Source: Dirofilaria immitis
Taxonomy: Eukaryota; Nematoda; Chromadorea; Rhabditida; Onchocercidae
DNA: 64,000 nt
Direction of reading: 5' to 3'
NCBI GenBank assembly: GCA_024305405.1
Contig: JAKNDB010000107.1
Coordinates: 372,001 to 436,000, forward strand
Shown: positions 28,733 to 43,146 of the stretch, piece after piece
Position numbering within the stretch: position 1 is the stretch's first letter
Layout: each line of letters opens with the position of its first letter
The notes under the pieces: generated by a model
Databases searched by the model: none
What the model was told of the DNA's origin: nothing
The model's input: the letters and a program-made list of their open reading frames with translations, nothing else
Made by a program: the position numbers and the translations under genes

Positions 28733-31700
28733 TCAAGTTAACAACCGATGTAGTGTTGTTATTTGGGAATCTGTCAAGCCTGCACCATCAACCACAGCTT
28801 TGAAAAGACTTTTATCTGCCTGCAAAAAAGAGATTTTGAGTAACAAGGTTAAAGTTGCCACAGTTCAATCTGAATGATTCCAGTCCTATAAAATTTTTAG
28901 AAGAAATATCGACTAAAAAGACAAAATTCCTAGGATTTTCCATCATTTTAAAAAAAAATAAAGTTTTAAAAAATTAATAAACTTGACATCCAGTACAAAA
29001 CTTAACAATAAGCTAGATCATATTAAGAAAATTCTTGTCATGAAATGAATATCGGAAGAGAAGTAATTTGAAAACGCGAAATAAATTCAGAAATGTACCT
29101 CAATAAATTTTAATATGTTGATTAAGCGATGTTTGACATTATTTTTATCAGTTTCATCATCAAACGCTCCTTTTTCAAAGGCTTGCACAATAACGGTTAA
29201 TATTCGAGGAAGATTGGAGTTGTTTTCGCTCAAGACCAAGGGATTATTACTGAAATACCAATAAAATTAAGATAACTTCTCCAGTGCTAATTTTCGTGCT
29301 ATGTTTCCGAAATACATTAATACCATGTCTTTACCAAAAGAACAAAAGTACTATTATATTTCTACATCGAGAAAAAATGTGAAACTTTCAAGAAATTTTA
29401 CAGTACTATATATCGTCAAAGCAAGGACTAAAATTTGAGATGAAATAAAAACGAAAACACACCTTTCAATAAGATCAGCAAAATACCCGTAAACGTGCGG
29501 TGCTTCGTCCGGATCATCCCACGTGGGAAGCCAGCTCAGGAATGTTGGTATCACCTATTAAAGAGTAAGTGTGTAATTAAATGAATAAAAAGTAAGTGAA
29601 TAAATGAATTTGATAATAAAAAAACACATTCTGGTCTAACACACACAGTATTCGTTTATTATTCTTTCAAAAAAATAATGTGATTTCTTATTTGCATATG
29701 TTAATGCAACATACAACAACGGCAAATGTTTGGCTATTCCTCACATCTGTAGAACATGGTAGGTAAACGGATCAATAAACAAATAATGCTTCGCTTAACA
29801 ATCCCATTCAAGCATCCCTATAGAATGCTGGAATGAGAATCACAGGAATTAATACATTACTTTATCTCAGCACCAGAAGTTTCATTCTCATACGAGAATT
29901 AAGAGATCATCAACCACATCGAAAAATGCAAAATAAATTACAGTCAATCAAACATACCGCATTCACATCGACCATCGACGAATTATATTTAAGGATTTTA
30001 GCAACAGCACTAATACCATTTTCAGTTGCTACATTTCCTTCTTCGGTAGATCTGGCATCTACTCTTGAAATCATATTTGCTAAATGTGGCAAGGCACCTA
30101 AAAATTTTAACATATTGGAAGAACGTAATTTTCTGTTTTAACATTCTCTGCTGTGCGGAATTTTATTAGATTGGGTGCTTCTAACTGGATTTTCCATTTG
30201 TTCGCGAATAAACATAAAATTCGAAACTGTGTTTTCCAGTCGACAATCGACAGTTTTATTGTCTTCAGCTATTCAAAAATATTATATCAAAAATTAATCT
30301 GACAATTAATTAACTATATCTCAAAACTCCATTGACAAATTAGAATCATTCTTTTCGAACTTTTCCAGCTATAAATTGCACCCTCTCAGTTTCCGTAATA
30401 ATATTACAAATAATCCTTACCTGCACATGCCTGTGCATAATTATTCCCGCCATACTGCCCCATAACTCCAAATCCATATGCTGCGCTTTGACGAACTTCC
30501 GGATATTCGTCGGAGAGAGCAGTAAGCATAGGACCATAAAAAGATGAGTGATATTTGATACTTGCTTCACCACCATATTCAATCAAATCATCGAATATGC
30601 AAATTGCCCACTGCCTTTCACTATAGTATCTCCGTGAATCCAACAAAGGAATAAAATGGTTCACTAATTTTTCAAAATATGGAACGAAGTTTTGCCCATA
30701 TGCTTTGAAAAGGCAATGGATGATATCTGAAATACGTGCCAATACACCTGCTTCTTCTTCTAACTCTTCGTTTAGTGCTTCAGCTGCATCCTCTTCATCG
30801 TCATCTTCGTCCTTATGTTTTCCACGTTCTATAGATCGTTCAGCATATTCAACCATTTGTTGATTAACAATGCCCAGGATTAGTTCCAACTGCTCTTGCG
30901 TAATCAGTGATGGGCTCAATTCCTCAATACATCGTGCTACTCCATGAAGTTGGTCAGCAAGCACTTCTTTATCATGTTCTCCATCGATAGCTTCTTTGTA
31001 TCCTGATATAACGGCATTCCAAAGCTGTATTCTAAATTGATCACCTCTACTGCGAGCACATTCCAGTAAACAAGGGAAAATATCAGCGGCTGCAGGAGCG
31101 GACGGCTGCAACATCCTGCTTAAGCAACAAATAAATTTATAAAACAAAATAACTCATTAGTATCTCTACAACTTCAACATCAACTTGTAAAATGTGAGAA
31201 AAAAAATGCTACTTTATCCTACCAAGATAATTTTTATGGCGTTGTTTAGAAAATGGGGATAAATTGTAAAATATTTGCTAACCATCATGAAACATGAACT
31301 TAAGATGAGGAAGCATTAGCTGAGTAACCGATTCGATATACGGGCTGAATGCTGATTTAAGTTCACGTGCATAACATACAAGCATTTCGCAAGCAGTCGC
31401 TTTATCTTCCAACCCAGCTGTTTTTATGCCTGAATTTTTTTTTCAAAAATTTTTCATTTTCTAAGTCAAAGTTCAACAAGTAATAAAAAATTGAGAATCT
31501 AATCCCTAAGAGAATCAAAAATTGTCGTAACACTTATCTCAATAATGGAAAAAATAAAATAAAAAAGACCAATTTACCGAACATTTTTTGATCACCTAGA
31601 GAAACGAAATTCCAATCTGGATCCTCTTCCTGATTGGCAACATCTTCATCATTCATCAAAGTAACATCAGGTTTGATTGATGCAGCTCGTAATACTGGAG

Positions 31701-34700
31701 GCATCACGAGCGGCAAATAAGCAGCAAACTCTTCACCAAGAATTTTACATATCCGTGCCCAAGCACTAATCATATAAGATATCTGTAAAATTTTAGATAA
31801 CTATCAAAATTAGAAAGTCTTTACCAAAATTTACTCAAAGAAGTGAATGAAACATTGAAAAAATAAAGACCCATAAAAGAAAAAATATTTGAAAACCTAA
31901 GAACCAATTTGCATCCTACTTAATAATTTAAACTTAGAAAGGTTTTTCAAAACAATCGCTTTGATAACAAAAGTGGAATAATCATTAAAGAACTTTTGAA
32001 GCCCGAAACTATTAACTTCATTAAAGGAAATAATTTAAATACTTGTGGATCATCCGCTGAAATCTGCTCGAATTGAGCCTGATTGGCTAACAGCATTTGC
32101 ATAATCTCATTCGCATCTTTGGCAAACTGCAAATAAAATTTAAAGAGAATAATAACTGCTCTAAAAAACTTGAAAAATAAAATGATAAACACGTAAAACT
32201 TGAATGAAATCGAAATAGCATAAAAACAAACCTTTTCCTTTCCCACTGCTAATCCGATCAGAGATATACATTCGATAGTTTTACCACGAAGAGTATTCAG
32301 TTCATCAACATTTGAATTTTGTAAAATATACTTCAGTGGAGGCATCAAGCTTAAAAACAAATCTAGAATTCTCAGAAACTTCCTAATTCGAAATTTAAGT
32401 CTAAATTTCCTGATAAAGGAACTATCAGTGGCGTCACGCATGTCATATTTTCTACTAAACCATCTATATGAACAAAATTAAACCTGTCGTAAAACGCAAT
32501 AAACTGGTCCTGAGCAGCGTCGGCAACTGATGCTATCGTTGTGATAACTTGTTCCAATACAAGTTTCTTGCCACGCTCCAGAAGCTTAAAAAATTTCAGA
32601 CATTGAAAAAATCATATATAGACATTAAACTTCCAGAATACAATTTTCAGTAACCAAATGAACCACCAAACCCTCATAAGTCCAACTTGGAATTTTCTAA
32701 TAGTTTCATAAAGAACTAGAGCCAATACCTGCTTAAAAGTATGGTCCAGAACAAATTCCAACTTTTCCATTATTTGCGGAAGATAAACTGTAATGATACT
32801 TTTTGGACAATCTTCACTAAAGTTGACAAGTGCAGCTCCAGCATGGGCCGCGACGCGTGGACAATTTAAATCAACTAGAGTGTACATAAACCACTGACAA
32901 CCTAGAAATATATAATTAGTGCCATAAGATCTTTGTTTCGATTTCATGCGACGGTTTATAGTGGTAATGACAAATCCTAACTGTCAAACAGACATAAATA
33001 TTAATAAACCGAAATCTGAATTAACTAAATTACCTTTTCATGGCATTTTTTCTGAAGTGTAGGTGAAAAATCACTTGACATTTGTCCTAAAGCGTTACAA
33101 GCTGCATATCGTACACGCGGATGCTGAAATTGGCTAGTCAGAAGTCATAGACGAAGAATAAGGATTAATGAGAGAAATTGCAAAGGGAAGAGTACAGAAT
33201 TCGACTTACAGAATCTCCTAAAAATGGCAGAACATTGTTAACGATTTCTTCAATAAGTGGCTCCATCTGACGCTTACAACCTTCTCCAACGGTAGAAATT
33301 CCCATTATCGCCGCATGTCGGTTTTTCCAATTTTCAACTAAAATCATTTCAATTTATCATATCAAATAGTTTTCTAAAAAAAAATTCCAAAATACAAATC
33401 AACTGAAAATGATTTACGAAAAAAAAAAATGAAAACCAACCATCCTGCATCATGCGTGGCACAATGTGCAAAACGAATTCAGCACAAATTTGCCTCCCAA
33501 ACTGCATGATATACGATCCAATGATGACTCTCCAATTCCAGCATTGCTAAATATTTTGGAATTATGAATTGTCTAAAAGCACAATATTGCCGCAATATAC
33601 AATTAAAAGAAAAGAAAACAAAAAAAAATTACTCCTCGCCACTATCTTCATCAGCATTGTCGCAACTCAACCATTCTTCTGTGTCATCATCAAGTTCAGT
33701 CATCAGATCTAGACACTGTTCTACTGAAATAAATCATATAATACTTTCTCATAATGTGTAGCGAAATTAATAACGTGCGAATTTTTGCAAACGCTTCAAA
33801 AGATTCATTGTTCATCTAGAAAAAGAATTCAAGAAAATGATTTGCTACATAATTACATCCTAAAATTTTTTTTCTTATGTTTTTTTAAATTTTCAGATGT
33901 AGGGAAATAAGTTCATATCAAGCCAACAAACTTACACAAAACCGGAATGAAGGATGATGCTTTCTTCTTGACCATACCAGTAGCATTTTCACACAATGAT
34001 ATCATCACTTCAAGTGCACTATGTCGATAAGAATCATCCTTCTGCACATCTGCTACTGTCTGGAATATATATTATGATTTGTTAGCTTATGCTTTGAGCG
34101 AAACAAAAATTTAAGAAGGTCTCATAATAGGAATGATCACATTTCTATATAGAAATTAGTGATGCATTCACTTCTGCAATCAGGTCACAATTGAAGAGCA
34201 GAAAAATGGAGAGTAGCATTATAACGGTATTGCCTTCAGTTATTTAATTATGATTTCTCTCAAATACTGAGTCAATATCGAAGCTGATATATTTCTGTTT
34301 TACATATCTTTATATGAAAAAGTTAAAACGAATAAATTGTGTACCACGAAATGAAAAACATATATGCGAAAATATTACCGATGTGCAAAGTGTAAACACA
34401 TCATTTAAATGCGGTTGTAGAGTTTTCGGAACACTTGTTGCAAGATCTCCTAAGCACTGCAACGGCACATCGTCATCATCTTCCGTAGCTACAACATGCT
34501 GACAGACCTGTAATAACTCATTTTTCCATATTTTAAGTTTCAGAAACATTGAAATTTAACGTCCAATGTCAACAAAAACAAACAAAAAAGTCAATGATGA
34601 GACTAATAAAAGGAGAAAGGGATTAGAAAATTCGATAAAACACATAAGAAACATCTAATTTACCTGAATTACTGCAGGAACTTGGTCAGAAAGAGATTTG

Positions 34701-36449
34701 ATAACTTTGTCATCATCTTCATTTTCACACATGAAAGCAACATATGCGCGTACTGCAGCAGTTCTAACCGATCCTTTGCTGCCATAAAGCAATGATGATT
34801 GAAACATCTGCTTAATTCCAGGAAGATAGCGATCTTGATCACAACCAAAAACAGATGGGACATTTCTGTAAAATTTATTCATTAAATACGTATTGACTTC
34901 TGAACAACAAAAAGTAACATTTTACGATATTATTGGATAGATCTTGAATTATGTAACCAAAAATCCTTGATTTTTGACTATAGTAATGAAAGACATTATG
35001 AAAAGTGAGAAAAGATGAAACAAGGCCAAACCAAATCTTTCTATTTCTTCAAAGTACGATTTTTATAAAAACAAATTGATAAGGGTTATTTCTTTTTTCG
35101 ATAAGAGCAGTTGAAATCCCCACATTGTCGGTAGTGAGATGACATTTTATCAGTCATTTGCCACTGTTTTCAATAATCCCATCCATTATGAATTCTCAAA
35201 TTAATTCATATATGGCCCATGAAATGAAGCAATCAACTCACTCTAATAAAATCATGCCTGTTTCGCGTAAGGTGGCGTCATTTGAAGAAGCACATAATTC
35301 CAAGAAATGAATAACGCCCGACCAATTTTGGTGACCTGTTTCGGCATCTAAAATTTTTTTCTGAATAGTCCGTTAAGGAATCAAAGACGAAATAGAAATT
35401 ATAAATAATAAAGCTGAAAAAAGAGAATCATTGATTTAATTCAATTAAAAAGATAAAATAAGTTGAAAGTTTTCTGCATCCTACTTCATAAGAGTTTCGC
35501 GAACGTCCCGAAATCAATCCAGTTCAGCCCTATATAAATATCAAAGATTTCAGTCACTCAAAACTTGATTTCTAACAGTTGAAAATGCTTCGACAAATCA
35601 AAACCGATAATTCCAAGTACACATCACATTTTTCAGATAAAATTAAAGTACCGATGGTAGACCGGGCAACTTCAGCAATAACATCAGTTAAACGTTTTCG
35701 CAGCACAGCATTTTGCTCTTCTGTTGCTGATTTTAAAAGTTGTTCACAAAACTGCTGCCGATTTTCCTCAGACCAAGCAGGCCATAATTCATCCCATTTG
35801 TTTGACAAAATTCTTCGCATCAACACTAAGCACAATGATCGTGCCTGGAAATTACGACATTCTAAGACTATATAAATTCAGAATACCGAAATTTCAACTA
35901 CTGGGTAAAAACAATTAACTTATTATAAAATCTGTATCATCCCGATTCATACCAATGAACATATTATAACTCTCCACAAAAAATATATGTATTTGTAATA
36001 TAATATGCTTGTTGGAGACACAGTATCACAGCTACAAGTTATAAGCAATAATTAAGATCCTTTCGTATTTTTTATTCGAACTTCTTCCATCAAGCAGGTT
36101 GATTTCTAAATGGATCTTAGATCGAAAAAGAAAGATAAATGGCAATACCCTATATTTTTGTAACAGACTTATTCTCAATTAGAAAACATTGTCAAGCTAT
36201 CATCTAATAAACTTTTTGCACATTCTATTTTTCAAAACCAAAAAAAAAAAAAAAAAAACAAAATAAAATAAAACGCCAATAAAACTGTACTTCGATGCCA
36301 GCGTTCTGGTCCATAAATAACTGAAATAGCAATTGGGCCTTCGGTAACAATTCAATCTGATCGTACTGTTTTTCTGCTTCTTTTCTTGTTTCATTTTCAG
36401 GAAAGAGCATGCGGGTAATTAAGTTATTAAAGTCTTGCAAACTAGTCAT
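28733..36449 (-). CDS. imb-3: Importin-5 / karyopherin beta-3 (IMB-3)
   Basis: Twenty-one exons in transcript order: 36291-36449, 35652-35844, 35242-35347, 34664-34865, 34379-34507, 33936-34059, 33633-33723, 33441-33546, 33210-33337, 33034-33123, 32729-32901, 32484-32584, 32232-32349, 32043-32126, 31578-31782, 31284-31429, 30421-31105, 29958-30097, 29463-29554, 29099-29249 and 28733-28819. The product of about 1,103 residues is the family's usual length (human IPO5 1,097). Recognisable stretches are [40 protein letters not shown], the [14 protein letters not shown] repeat and [20 protein letters not shown], all HEAT-repeat sequence. The short last exon ([15 protein letters not shown]...) matches the IPO5 tail. 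The protein carries ribosomal proteins, histones and other cargo into the nucleus in a RanGTP-dependent manner. An acidic insert ([20 protein letters not shown]) lies in the large exon. Frame breaks occur near 33486-33491 and 32874-32880 (one base missing each) and near 31092-31100 (one base extra). The ATG precedes [15 protein letters not shown], the expected start. Confidence 0.95.
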
Positions 36450-38307
36450 TTTCTTAAAATTAAGCAATTTTGGGGCTCTTTGTATAACAACCAACAAATG
36501 ATGAGACCTGAAAACGCAAAAACTGAACGATGTGAAAGAAATTAGGCAGACGTTTACGATTAATATACTCTCTTCAACATTCAAATGGAAACTGTTCATA
36601 AACTAATACAAATTTTAATGGTATTCCACACCGTAATATCCGTTAATTTAAAGATTATTATATCCTATCTAGAGGATTTAAACGTTTACACGCTACAGTA
36701 TCTTGCGAGATACTCAACGTGAAGCACGCGGAATGAGTTGTAGCGTAATGAATCAAAGAAGCGTTATGAATCTGATCATTATGTTTGAAGAATATAGCAA
36801 ATAACCGACCATCCAAACTTGATGAAAATGCATCTCGACACAATATAAATAGAACAATCACCTTTTTGCAAGAGTAATTTCTGCAGGAGAATAAGATCTC
36901 TGATGATGTAAGCATTTTTAACTATTTTGTGAATCAGAAAACATTTCAATAGTTCAGCAACTAGAAGAAACTATCAAGCTAGGCTATTTGATAGAAATTC
37001 ATTCTTTTCATTCACTCTCTTAAAACAATGATAATTCGAGCTATCTATAAAAAAAAAAAAGAAACAAAACACAAGCGTTTCCTTTGAAATCAATCAAATA
37101 AGAAAAAGACAAGAATTTATTTCACGAAGTCTAATATGTTGCATTCCAGTAATAGCTAATATTTCAATATTACATTAATCTTCTCTATATACACATTTTA
37201 CATGCATTTTTCAAGCCAAATCTAGTTCTTTGCAAATATTCAAAAAGCTGATTACATGTTTCCCATACTTCCTTCAAATTCTTCGAGAAAAAACATCTCC
37301 AATTCCACAATCATACTAATGAGAATATTCGCATACCTTAGATTTATGTCTATTTTTTAGTGATAAGTTTTTTTTATTGATAAAGACAAAAACATTCCAC
37401 TAATGGATTGTTATTATAATGTGTAAATTTTGATGATATTTTAAACTAAATGCACAATTCGGTGAAAATCAATTTCCTGCGTTCATTGAAAATGCAATTT
37501 TGGTGATAATTGAACAGAAAGGCAAAAGAACTGACAACTTTCATTTTATTTCTAAATAGCTACAGCACTATCTTTGAAGTCATTCTTCCAATTTCTACAC
37601 CAATAGGATTAATATTTTGAGCATCTGAATCGCATTTCATACATTTCTGCCAATCTTAGGCTATTTTCACATTGCGGAAAGCATTTGAACTTTTACATCG
37701 GAAACATGAGGGTAACTTATTAATTAATCCAACTTCGTGACAAAAGGCTAAGCCATTAGTAACTATGCATTAAAAGAAAAGAAAGAATGCCCTAGGCTAT
37801 TACCTAAGTCTAGAATCACTGAATCCAACAAGCATCAACTAAGAACCATCCTCTAGCATAGCCTATCTCACCTCTTCTCTCTTTCGAAATCATCCCTATT
37901 GCAGCACTATATCGACAAGTAAGATCTTTTCAATTTGCAATCTGAAATGAGCGTATGATTTGATAGGGTACGCACGCATAATGAAACACATCAATATGGT
38001 AACTTAGGATTAACCTTTGTCCTCTTTCTCACTCTAAGCGATCTAGGAAATCTATTCCTTTCATTCTGTTGCAATAATATACAGAATACCGATTATCTTT
38101 CTAAGATCTTTCCATGCATATTGCAATTCTGTGATTCTTCGATGATATTAGTCTCGATATTTCCCGGGTTATTCTTGAGATTTGTTCACACTTCTCAAAG
38201 CAGTGTAGAGTAAGGGTTTAAGTTATGTTGTCAAATAAAAAAAAGCGGATCATTTTCATATATATGCTTATTTGTTTATTTAGTACTTTATATTTCATTG
38301 CATAGAA

Positions 38308-38728
38308 ATGCAAACTTCCAGTACTGGTTGCGAGGAGACTATAAATGGTGATATATGGCAAGAGCATGATGAAACTGGTCCCGATTTGTTGATTCTCTTA
38401 CTTACTATGAATGGTACGTCTATTTCACTAATAGTCTTACCGAATTCTCTTTCATCATCTTGTTATTCATCTTCCTTTGAGAGTAAAACGAGAGAGAGAG
38501 AGAGAGAGAGAGGAGAGGGAGAGAGAGCAGGAGGAGGAAAATAGAAATGAATTCTTGCAAAGCATTTAATCACGATGTGTTGTTATTAATTGATTATAGA
38601 ATACTTCATATTTAAAAGTTTGACGTCATTTTGCATTTCTCAATATTCAGAGTATGAATTATTATTTCTATTCAAGATGACATATACCTATTGCAGATGA
38701 CTTAGATGAATCACAATGGATTGATTAA
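38308..38728 (+). CDS. Speculative small two-exon gene, unknown product
   Basis: Exon 1 (38308-38413) begins with ATG after TTTCATTGCATAG and ends at a strong GTACGT donor. Exon 2 (38697-38728) follows CTATTGCAG and ends in TAA. Joined, they give 45 residues beginning MQTSSTGCEET, with a hydrophobic DLLILLLTM segment and the acidic end NDDLDESQWID. I recognise no family. Support is the pairing of consensus splice sites with a stop right after an acidic, tryptophan-containing tail. Against it are its very short length and the AT-rich intergenic setting. The same two sites could also be internal exons of an unseen longer gene, or chance. Confidence 0.22.
38490..38540. repeat. GA-rich simple repeat
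   Basis: An AGAGAG tract of about 22 bases grades into GGAGAGGGAGAGAGAGCAGGAGGAGG. It lies about 1 kb upstream of the GST start. GAGA tracts can be regulatory, but nothing here shows that. Confidence 0.8.
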
Positions 38729-39499
38729 TAAATTCTATGGTAATTCGACGATGAAAGCTTTAATTCGATTTTTTTATTTTCATGAAAAATAAGTATTCAT
38801 TTTCAAATTGCATCAATTTCCTAAATGATAGGCAATTATTAACAATATTGTTAATTTGTTTTACCATAGCTTGTTCCTTTTCTGAAATGAAATATGCATT
38901 AGAAGTTACATATTTGAAAATTCTTTTCTCACTTTCTTTTGAGTCTGATTAATTAAGCTATTTATAGCAACTGCAGTAAAATGTTATTACACTATTTATT
39001 AGCAATAAAATGTTTTTTTAGAATATTTTATCAAATCATCTTTGACATTATCTACTGTTTATTTATAAATTGCTCCTATTCTATTATTCTGCGTAACAAT
39101 TATTTTTGTATAACAGGAATAATTTGCTAGAATGGTTCATTTTCTGAAAAGGGTGCAAAACAATACTAATCGTAGTATGTCAACATGTTAAATGTATTTT
39201 TTTTTTTGGTTGATATTATTCTAGTTCCTTCCGCAATCAGTCTCCATAATTTCTTTCTAAGTTTTTTTTCCTGAAAACATTTGCGAAATATTGCTCTTCT
39301 AACTCCGATTTTTTTTCGTGAAATAATCCATATTTAATAGCGATTTGATTGTTATCAACTTTAGGTGCACAAATTGCTGGAAAGAGTAGAGATGACGGCT
39401 TGTGTACATTTTATGCGTTTGCAGTGATAAATAACATATTATTTGTGCATGTCACTATTTCAATAGTATTTTTAGGTGAAATAATTGCATCATAGCGTA

Positions 39500-41360
39500 A
39501 TGAGTTATAAGCTGACATATTTCCCTATCCGAGGTAAGTTTTTGTTTTAGATCATTTTCGGATATGTTTGCAATTGTAAATGTATTTCCTTACATTTTTA
39601 ATTTTTCAATTATTGGCTTTTATTGCTGATGATTATATTTTGTTGACCGTTTCACATATTCTTACCATTTTGATATAGTGTAGAAGTGGCACATTGGTTA
39701 AGATTACAAATTGATAAACTCGCAGCTCAAAGTTAAGTAGAGTGGCAAGTTTTGACTAACTTAATTAATTAAAATAACAGGATCAAACAATCTAATTACG
39801 TGAAAGTCATATTATATTACGGAATTATAAAATGATCATGATTTGCAAGTTTTTTTATTTGTTTGTTTTCTCTTTTTATTCATTCATTATACTTCAATTT
39901 TATTTTAGGCTTGGCTGAGCCAATCCGCTTACTTCTCGTTGATCAAGGCATAAAGTTTACTGACGAACACATTCCTAAGGATGATTTCGTTTCCATAAAA
40001 TCACAATTTGTATGATACTTTGCTGTACAATGTATAAATATATTTATTTGATATATAAGCTCAGTATATGGAAATTAAAAGAAATCATTTGTTTATTTAC
40101 TGTTTATTCTATTTGTTCAGCAATTTGGGCAATTGCCTTGTTTCTACGATGGCGATCAGCAAATTGTTCAATCCGGTGCCATTCTGAGACATCTTGCCCG
40201 CAAATTCAGTATGTAACTATTTGCTTTTCTGTTTTCCTTATAATCTTCCTTATTAGAATATTAGTATTAAAAAATATAATTTGGTATTGACATGGTTTAT
40301 TAGTTAGCTTTTTTTGATAATTCACAAATCGCAAGTAGTGACAGAATTCTTTGATCTGTATAGTTGACTTCGAAGCTTCTTTTATATAGATTTGAATGGT
40401 GAAAATAATGCGGAAACAACATATGTCGACATGTTCTATGAGGGCATTCGTGACCTACACAGCAAATACACAAGAATGATCTATGAGGCTTATGTAAACA
40501 TCTTTCATTTGTAATTGTGCTATTATTTGCGGAATTCATGCCCAAACAAAAGAAAATTTATGAAGTTATTCCTGTCAAGCAATTGAACTGGTGTTACTTG
40601 ATTACTTAACCTTATTTCATATTTCTGCATGACCTGTTAGAAATTTTTTTACAGAGAAATAAATAAGAAAAAACTAGAACTAAAAAATTGGAAAAATTAG
40701 GTATCAAAAAGTTATTGGTTGTCAATCATTAATGTACCAGTTCGCTCAATAATCAAATACGGTTCTGCACTAATCATGCTTATTTTCTTTTAGGAAACTC
40801 AAAAGGATCCTTTTATAAAAATATATTGCCACAAGAATTGGCGAAACTTGAAAAATTGCTGGCTACTCGAGACAATGGAAAAAATTTCATTCTCGGAGGC
40901 AAGGTTAGAAAATTTAGTTGCACCGTAATTTTTTTGATGGCAAAGTACTTGGTGCGAATAATATGTAATTGAAAGGATTAAATAATAAAGAAATAGTATT
41001 CATTTTCAACTTTAAAAATATTTAATTAAACTGTCATAAGTTTTCAGATTTCATTCGCAGATTACGTCCTTTTGAAGAGCTTGACGTTCAGCAAATCTTA
41101 GATCCACACTGCTTGGAGAAATTTCCATTGTTGAAGGCGTTTCATCAACGATTGGGAGATAAACCAAAAATTAAGGTTGTGATGTTTTCTCTATAATTTC
41201 TCCAAATATGTGAACAAGATTGGCAATAGTTCTACGAAACTTGCTAATTAGTCTCTCAGAAGCTTTCATGCATTGTGTTTATTTAAATTTTATTTTGAAG
41301 GAATATTGCGCGAAGCGCAATGCATCAAAGATGCCAGTGAATGGAAATGGGAAGCAGTAA
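39500..41360 (+). CDS. Pi-class glutathione S-transferase
   Basis: Seven exons: 39500-39533, 39909-40009, 40121-40208, 40390-40493, 40794-40903, 41048-41175 and 41301-41360. With two single-base corrections this is 208 residues, the length of filarial pi-class GSTs such as Onchocerca volvulus GST2. The N-terminal thioredoxin-like domain starts MSYKLTYFPIRGLAEPIRLL and contains the catalytic Tyr7. FGQLPCFYDGDQQIVQSGAI supplies the cis-Pro and the Q-S glutathione-binding pair. The all-alpha C-terminal domain includes the FADYVLFEELD helix (after repair) and ends VNGNGKQ. It conjugates glutathione to electrophiles in the cytosol and is a known parasite detoxification and drug-binding protein. 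Frame breaks sit in A5 at 40817-40821 and T4 at 41070-41073. A TTTTTAG acceptor ends at 39475, 25 bases before the ATG, fitting a trans-spliced leader. The gene converges on the peroxiredoxin gene. Confidence 0.95.
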
Positions 41361-43146
41361 TGATGAAGCAATTTAATGTTTTTTATTATTCTTTCCGTTT
41401 ATATCTCTTTGAAACGTTGCGAAACTGGTTTTTATCAAATTTATAATATGATAAAAATGTGCTTTGTCTCATTATAAAATGTTGTTGTCAAATGGATGTT
41501 TTTTTCTGCTTCTTAATATAGTATAATAAAAGAAATTTCTAGTCCCTCGTTATTTTCATGCAGACCTGCATAATTCAACGAGTTTTGCTCGATATGAATC
41601 ATCAATGAAATCTTTGATAATGAGTAGTATTTCAAGAGAAATGGTGGGAAACGTCGGAATTCTGATGAAAAAACTCCCAGCGATGTTACTGTATTCTTCT
41701 AATTTTTCGTCATTTTTCAGTAAAGTATTATAAAATCAGACGCTGTTTAATTCTGACAATTTACAACCGTTTAAGAAATTTATTTTTTTATTCATTTCAT
41801 CTCCGGAAGAGAATAAATTTACACTGTTTGGAAGAATTTCTCGCTGTCATTTCTTTTCAGAAATAATTTTTCTTCAGCCATTAGTAAATCAGAGAATGTA
41901 AGAATTCTAATTGTCTCAAAGAATCATATAATTATCATACATGATTTCTTAATTGCAGAATGATACTATGCAGAGCATAATTTGTGGTCGATAGAAGAAC
42001 AAATGGTTCCATCTTATATTTTATCTTCACAGTATCGATGTCAGCTAATTTTGTTTGCGGGTAATGAAATAATAATACATGATATTTATATATATATATA
42101 TAGCTGGGATAATTACTTTTTATACATTTAAATCGATTAATATTCATTGTTGATATTTTTAAAAAGAATTTTCGTTTGTCTTTTCAATATACATATTACT
42201 ACGTACTATACATTGAGAAAGGTGAAATGCAGAATTTTCCTGTTTTGTTGCTTCTAACTTATAATCTATTTGAATTGATTGCAGATAATGAATGTTTTAC
42301 ATTGTGCCCTTGACGACTAATATTTTAAAGTATGATCGTCGCAAAGGACAAAGTGCTTATCTTGATATTCTGTCAAAACGACAGCACTGTAACGATGATA
42401 TATCTCTTTCGTATTGCCATTAAATGAAAAAAGATTAATTTCTAGACGAATCAATGGTCTGTCAAATAGTCATTATTTATCTTTAGATTGCTGATCGTTA
42501 AGCATCGTTAATTATATTTTGTAAGATAACAACTGTTGGATACAGAATTTTTCTAATGCATTTGATGCGCAGCGGAGTATTATTATTATCTGACGTACAC
42601 ATTGTCAAGAAGTTTTTGTTTAAAGTACTTTTTGTTCGTTTATTATTATTTACTGATGATTATCGAAATTCAGCAGTTTTTCTTACAGTCACGATCTTCA
42701 AAGATTTCATAATGGGTGATTAAGTGGAACAAATTTCATAACATCAATGATTCCTTGAAAGAGATAATCCGAAATAGTAGTAAATTTCTTTAGTAAGACT
42801 TTCAAAAATGAAAGATCGATGGATCTTCTTAATAAGCCACAATGCTTTGTCTATGATTAACTCTAACAAATATAGTCAAGATTATCATACAGCTGAATAG
42901 AATGAATTCAAGTGGATCCTTATCAATCAAAATTTTTGCTTTGCTTAAGTTAACGATAGAAATAATGGTTTGGAATTAATTAAGGAATCAATGAAGATGG
43001 GTCTAACATAACTGTGTGATGCAACAGCACGAGAACTCTATTAGAAATCTAAACAATTATAACAATTTTATTGTCTGAAGTGAACAAATTTAATTTTTAT
43101 TGAAAAATGAAACATAAATGAACATAAAATGCAACAAAATGATGTT
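41361..43146. other. Convergent intergenic region (GST and peroxiredoxin 3' ends)
   Basis: No coding potential recognised. AATAAAAG near 41523 is a plausible polyadenylation signal for the GST. A (TA)n run lies near 42087-42102. Confidence 0.55.

Larger units (their letters stand above)
36450..39499. other. Divergent intergenic region between importin-5 and GST
   Basis: About 3 kb separating two divergently transcribed genes, so both promoters should lie here. It holds a GA-rich simple repeat at about 38490-38540 and a speculative two-exon mini-gene at 38308-38728, listed separately. Nothing else is recognisable. Confidence 0.5.

Noticed and set aside
29833..30141. 102-codon plus-strand ORF
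   Set aside because: It is the complement of importin-5 exon 18 and its flanks; the minus strand carries the conserved protein.
35579..35918. Two overlapping plus-strand ORFs of 98 and 64 codons
   Set aside because: Both are antisense shadows of importin-5 exon 2.
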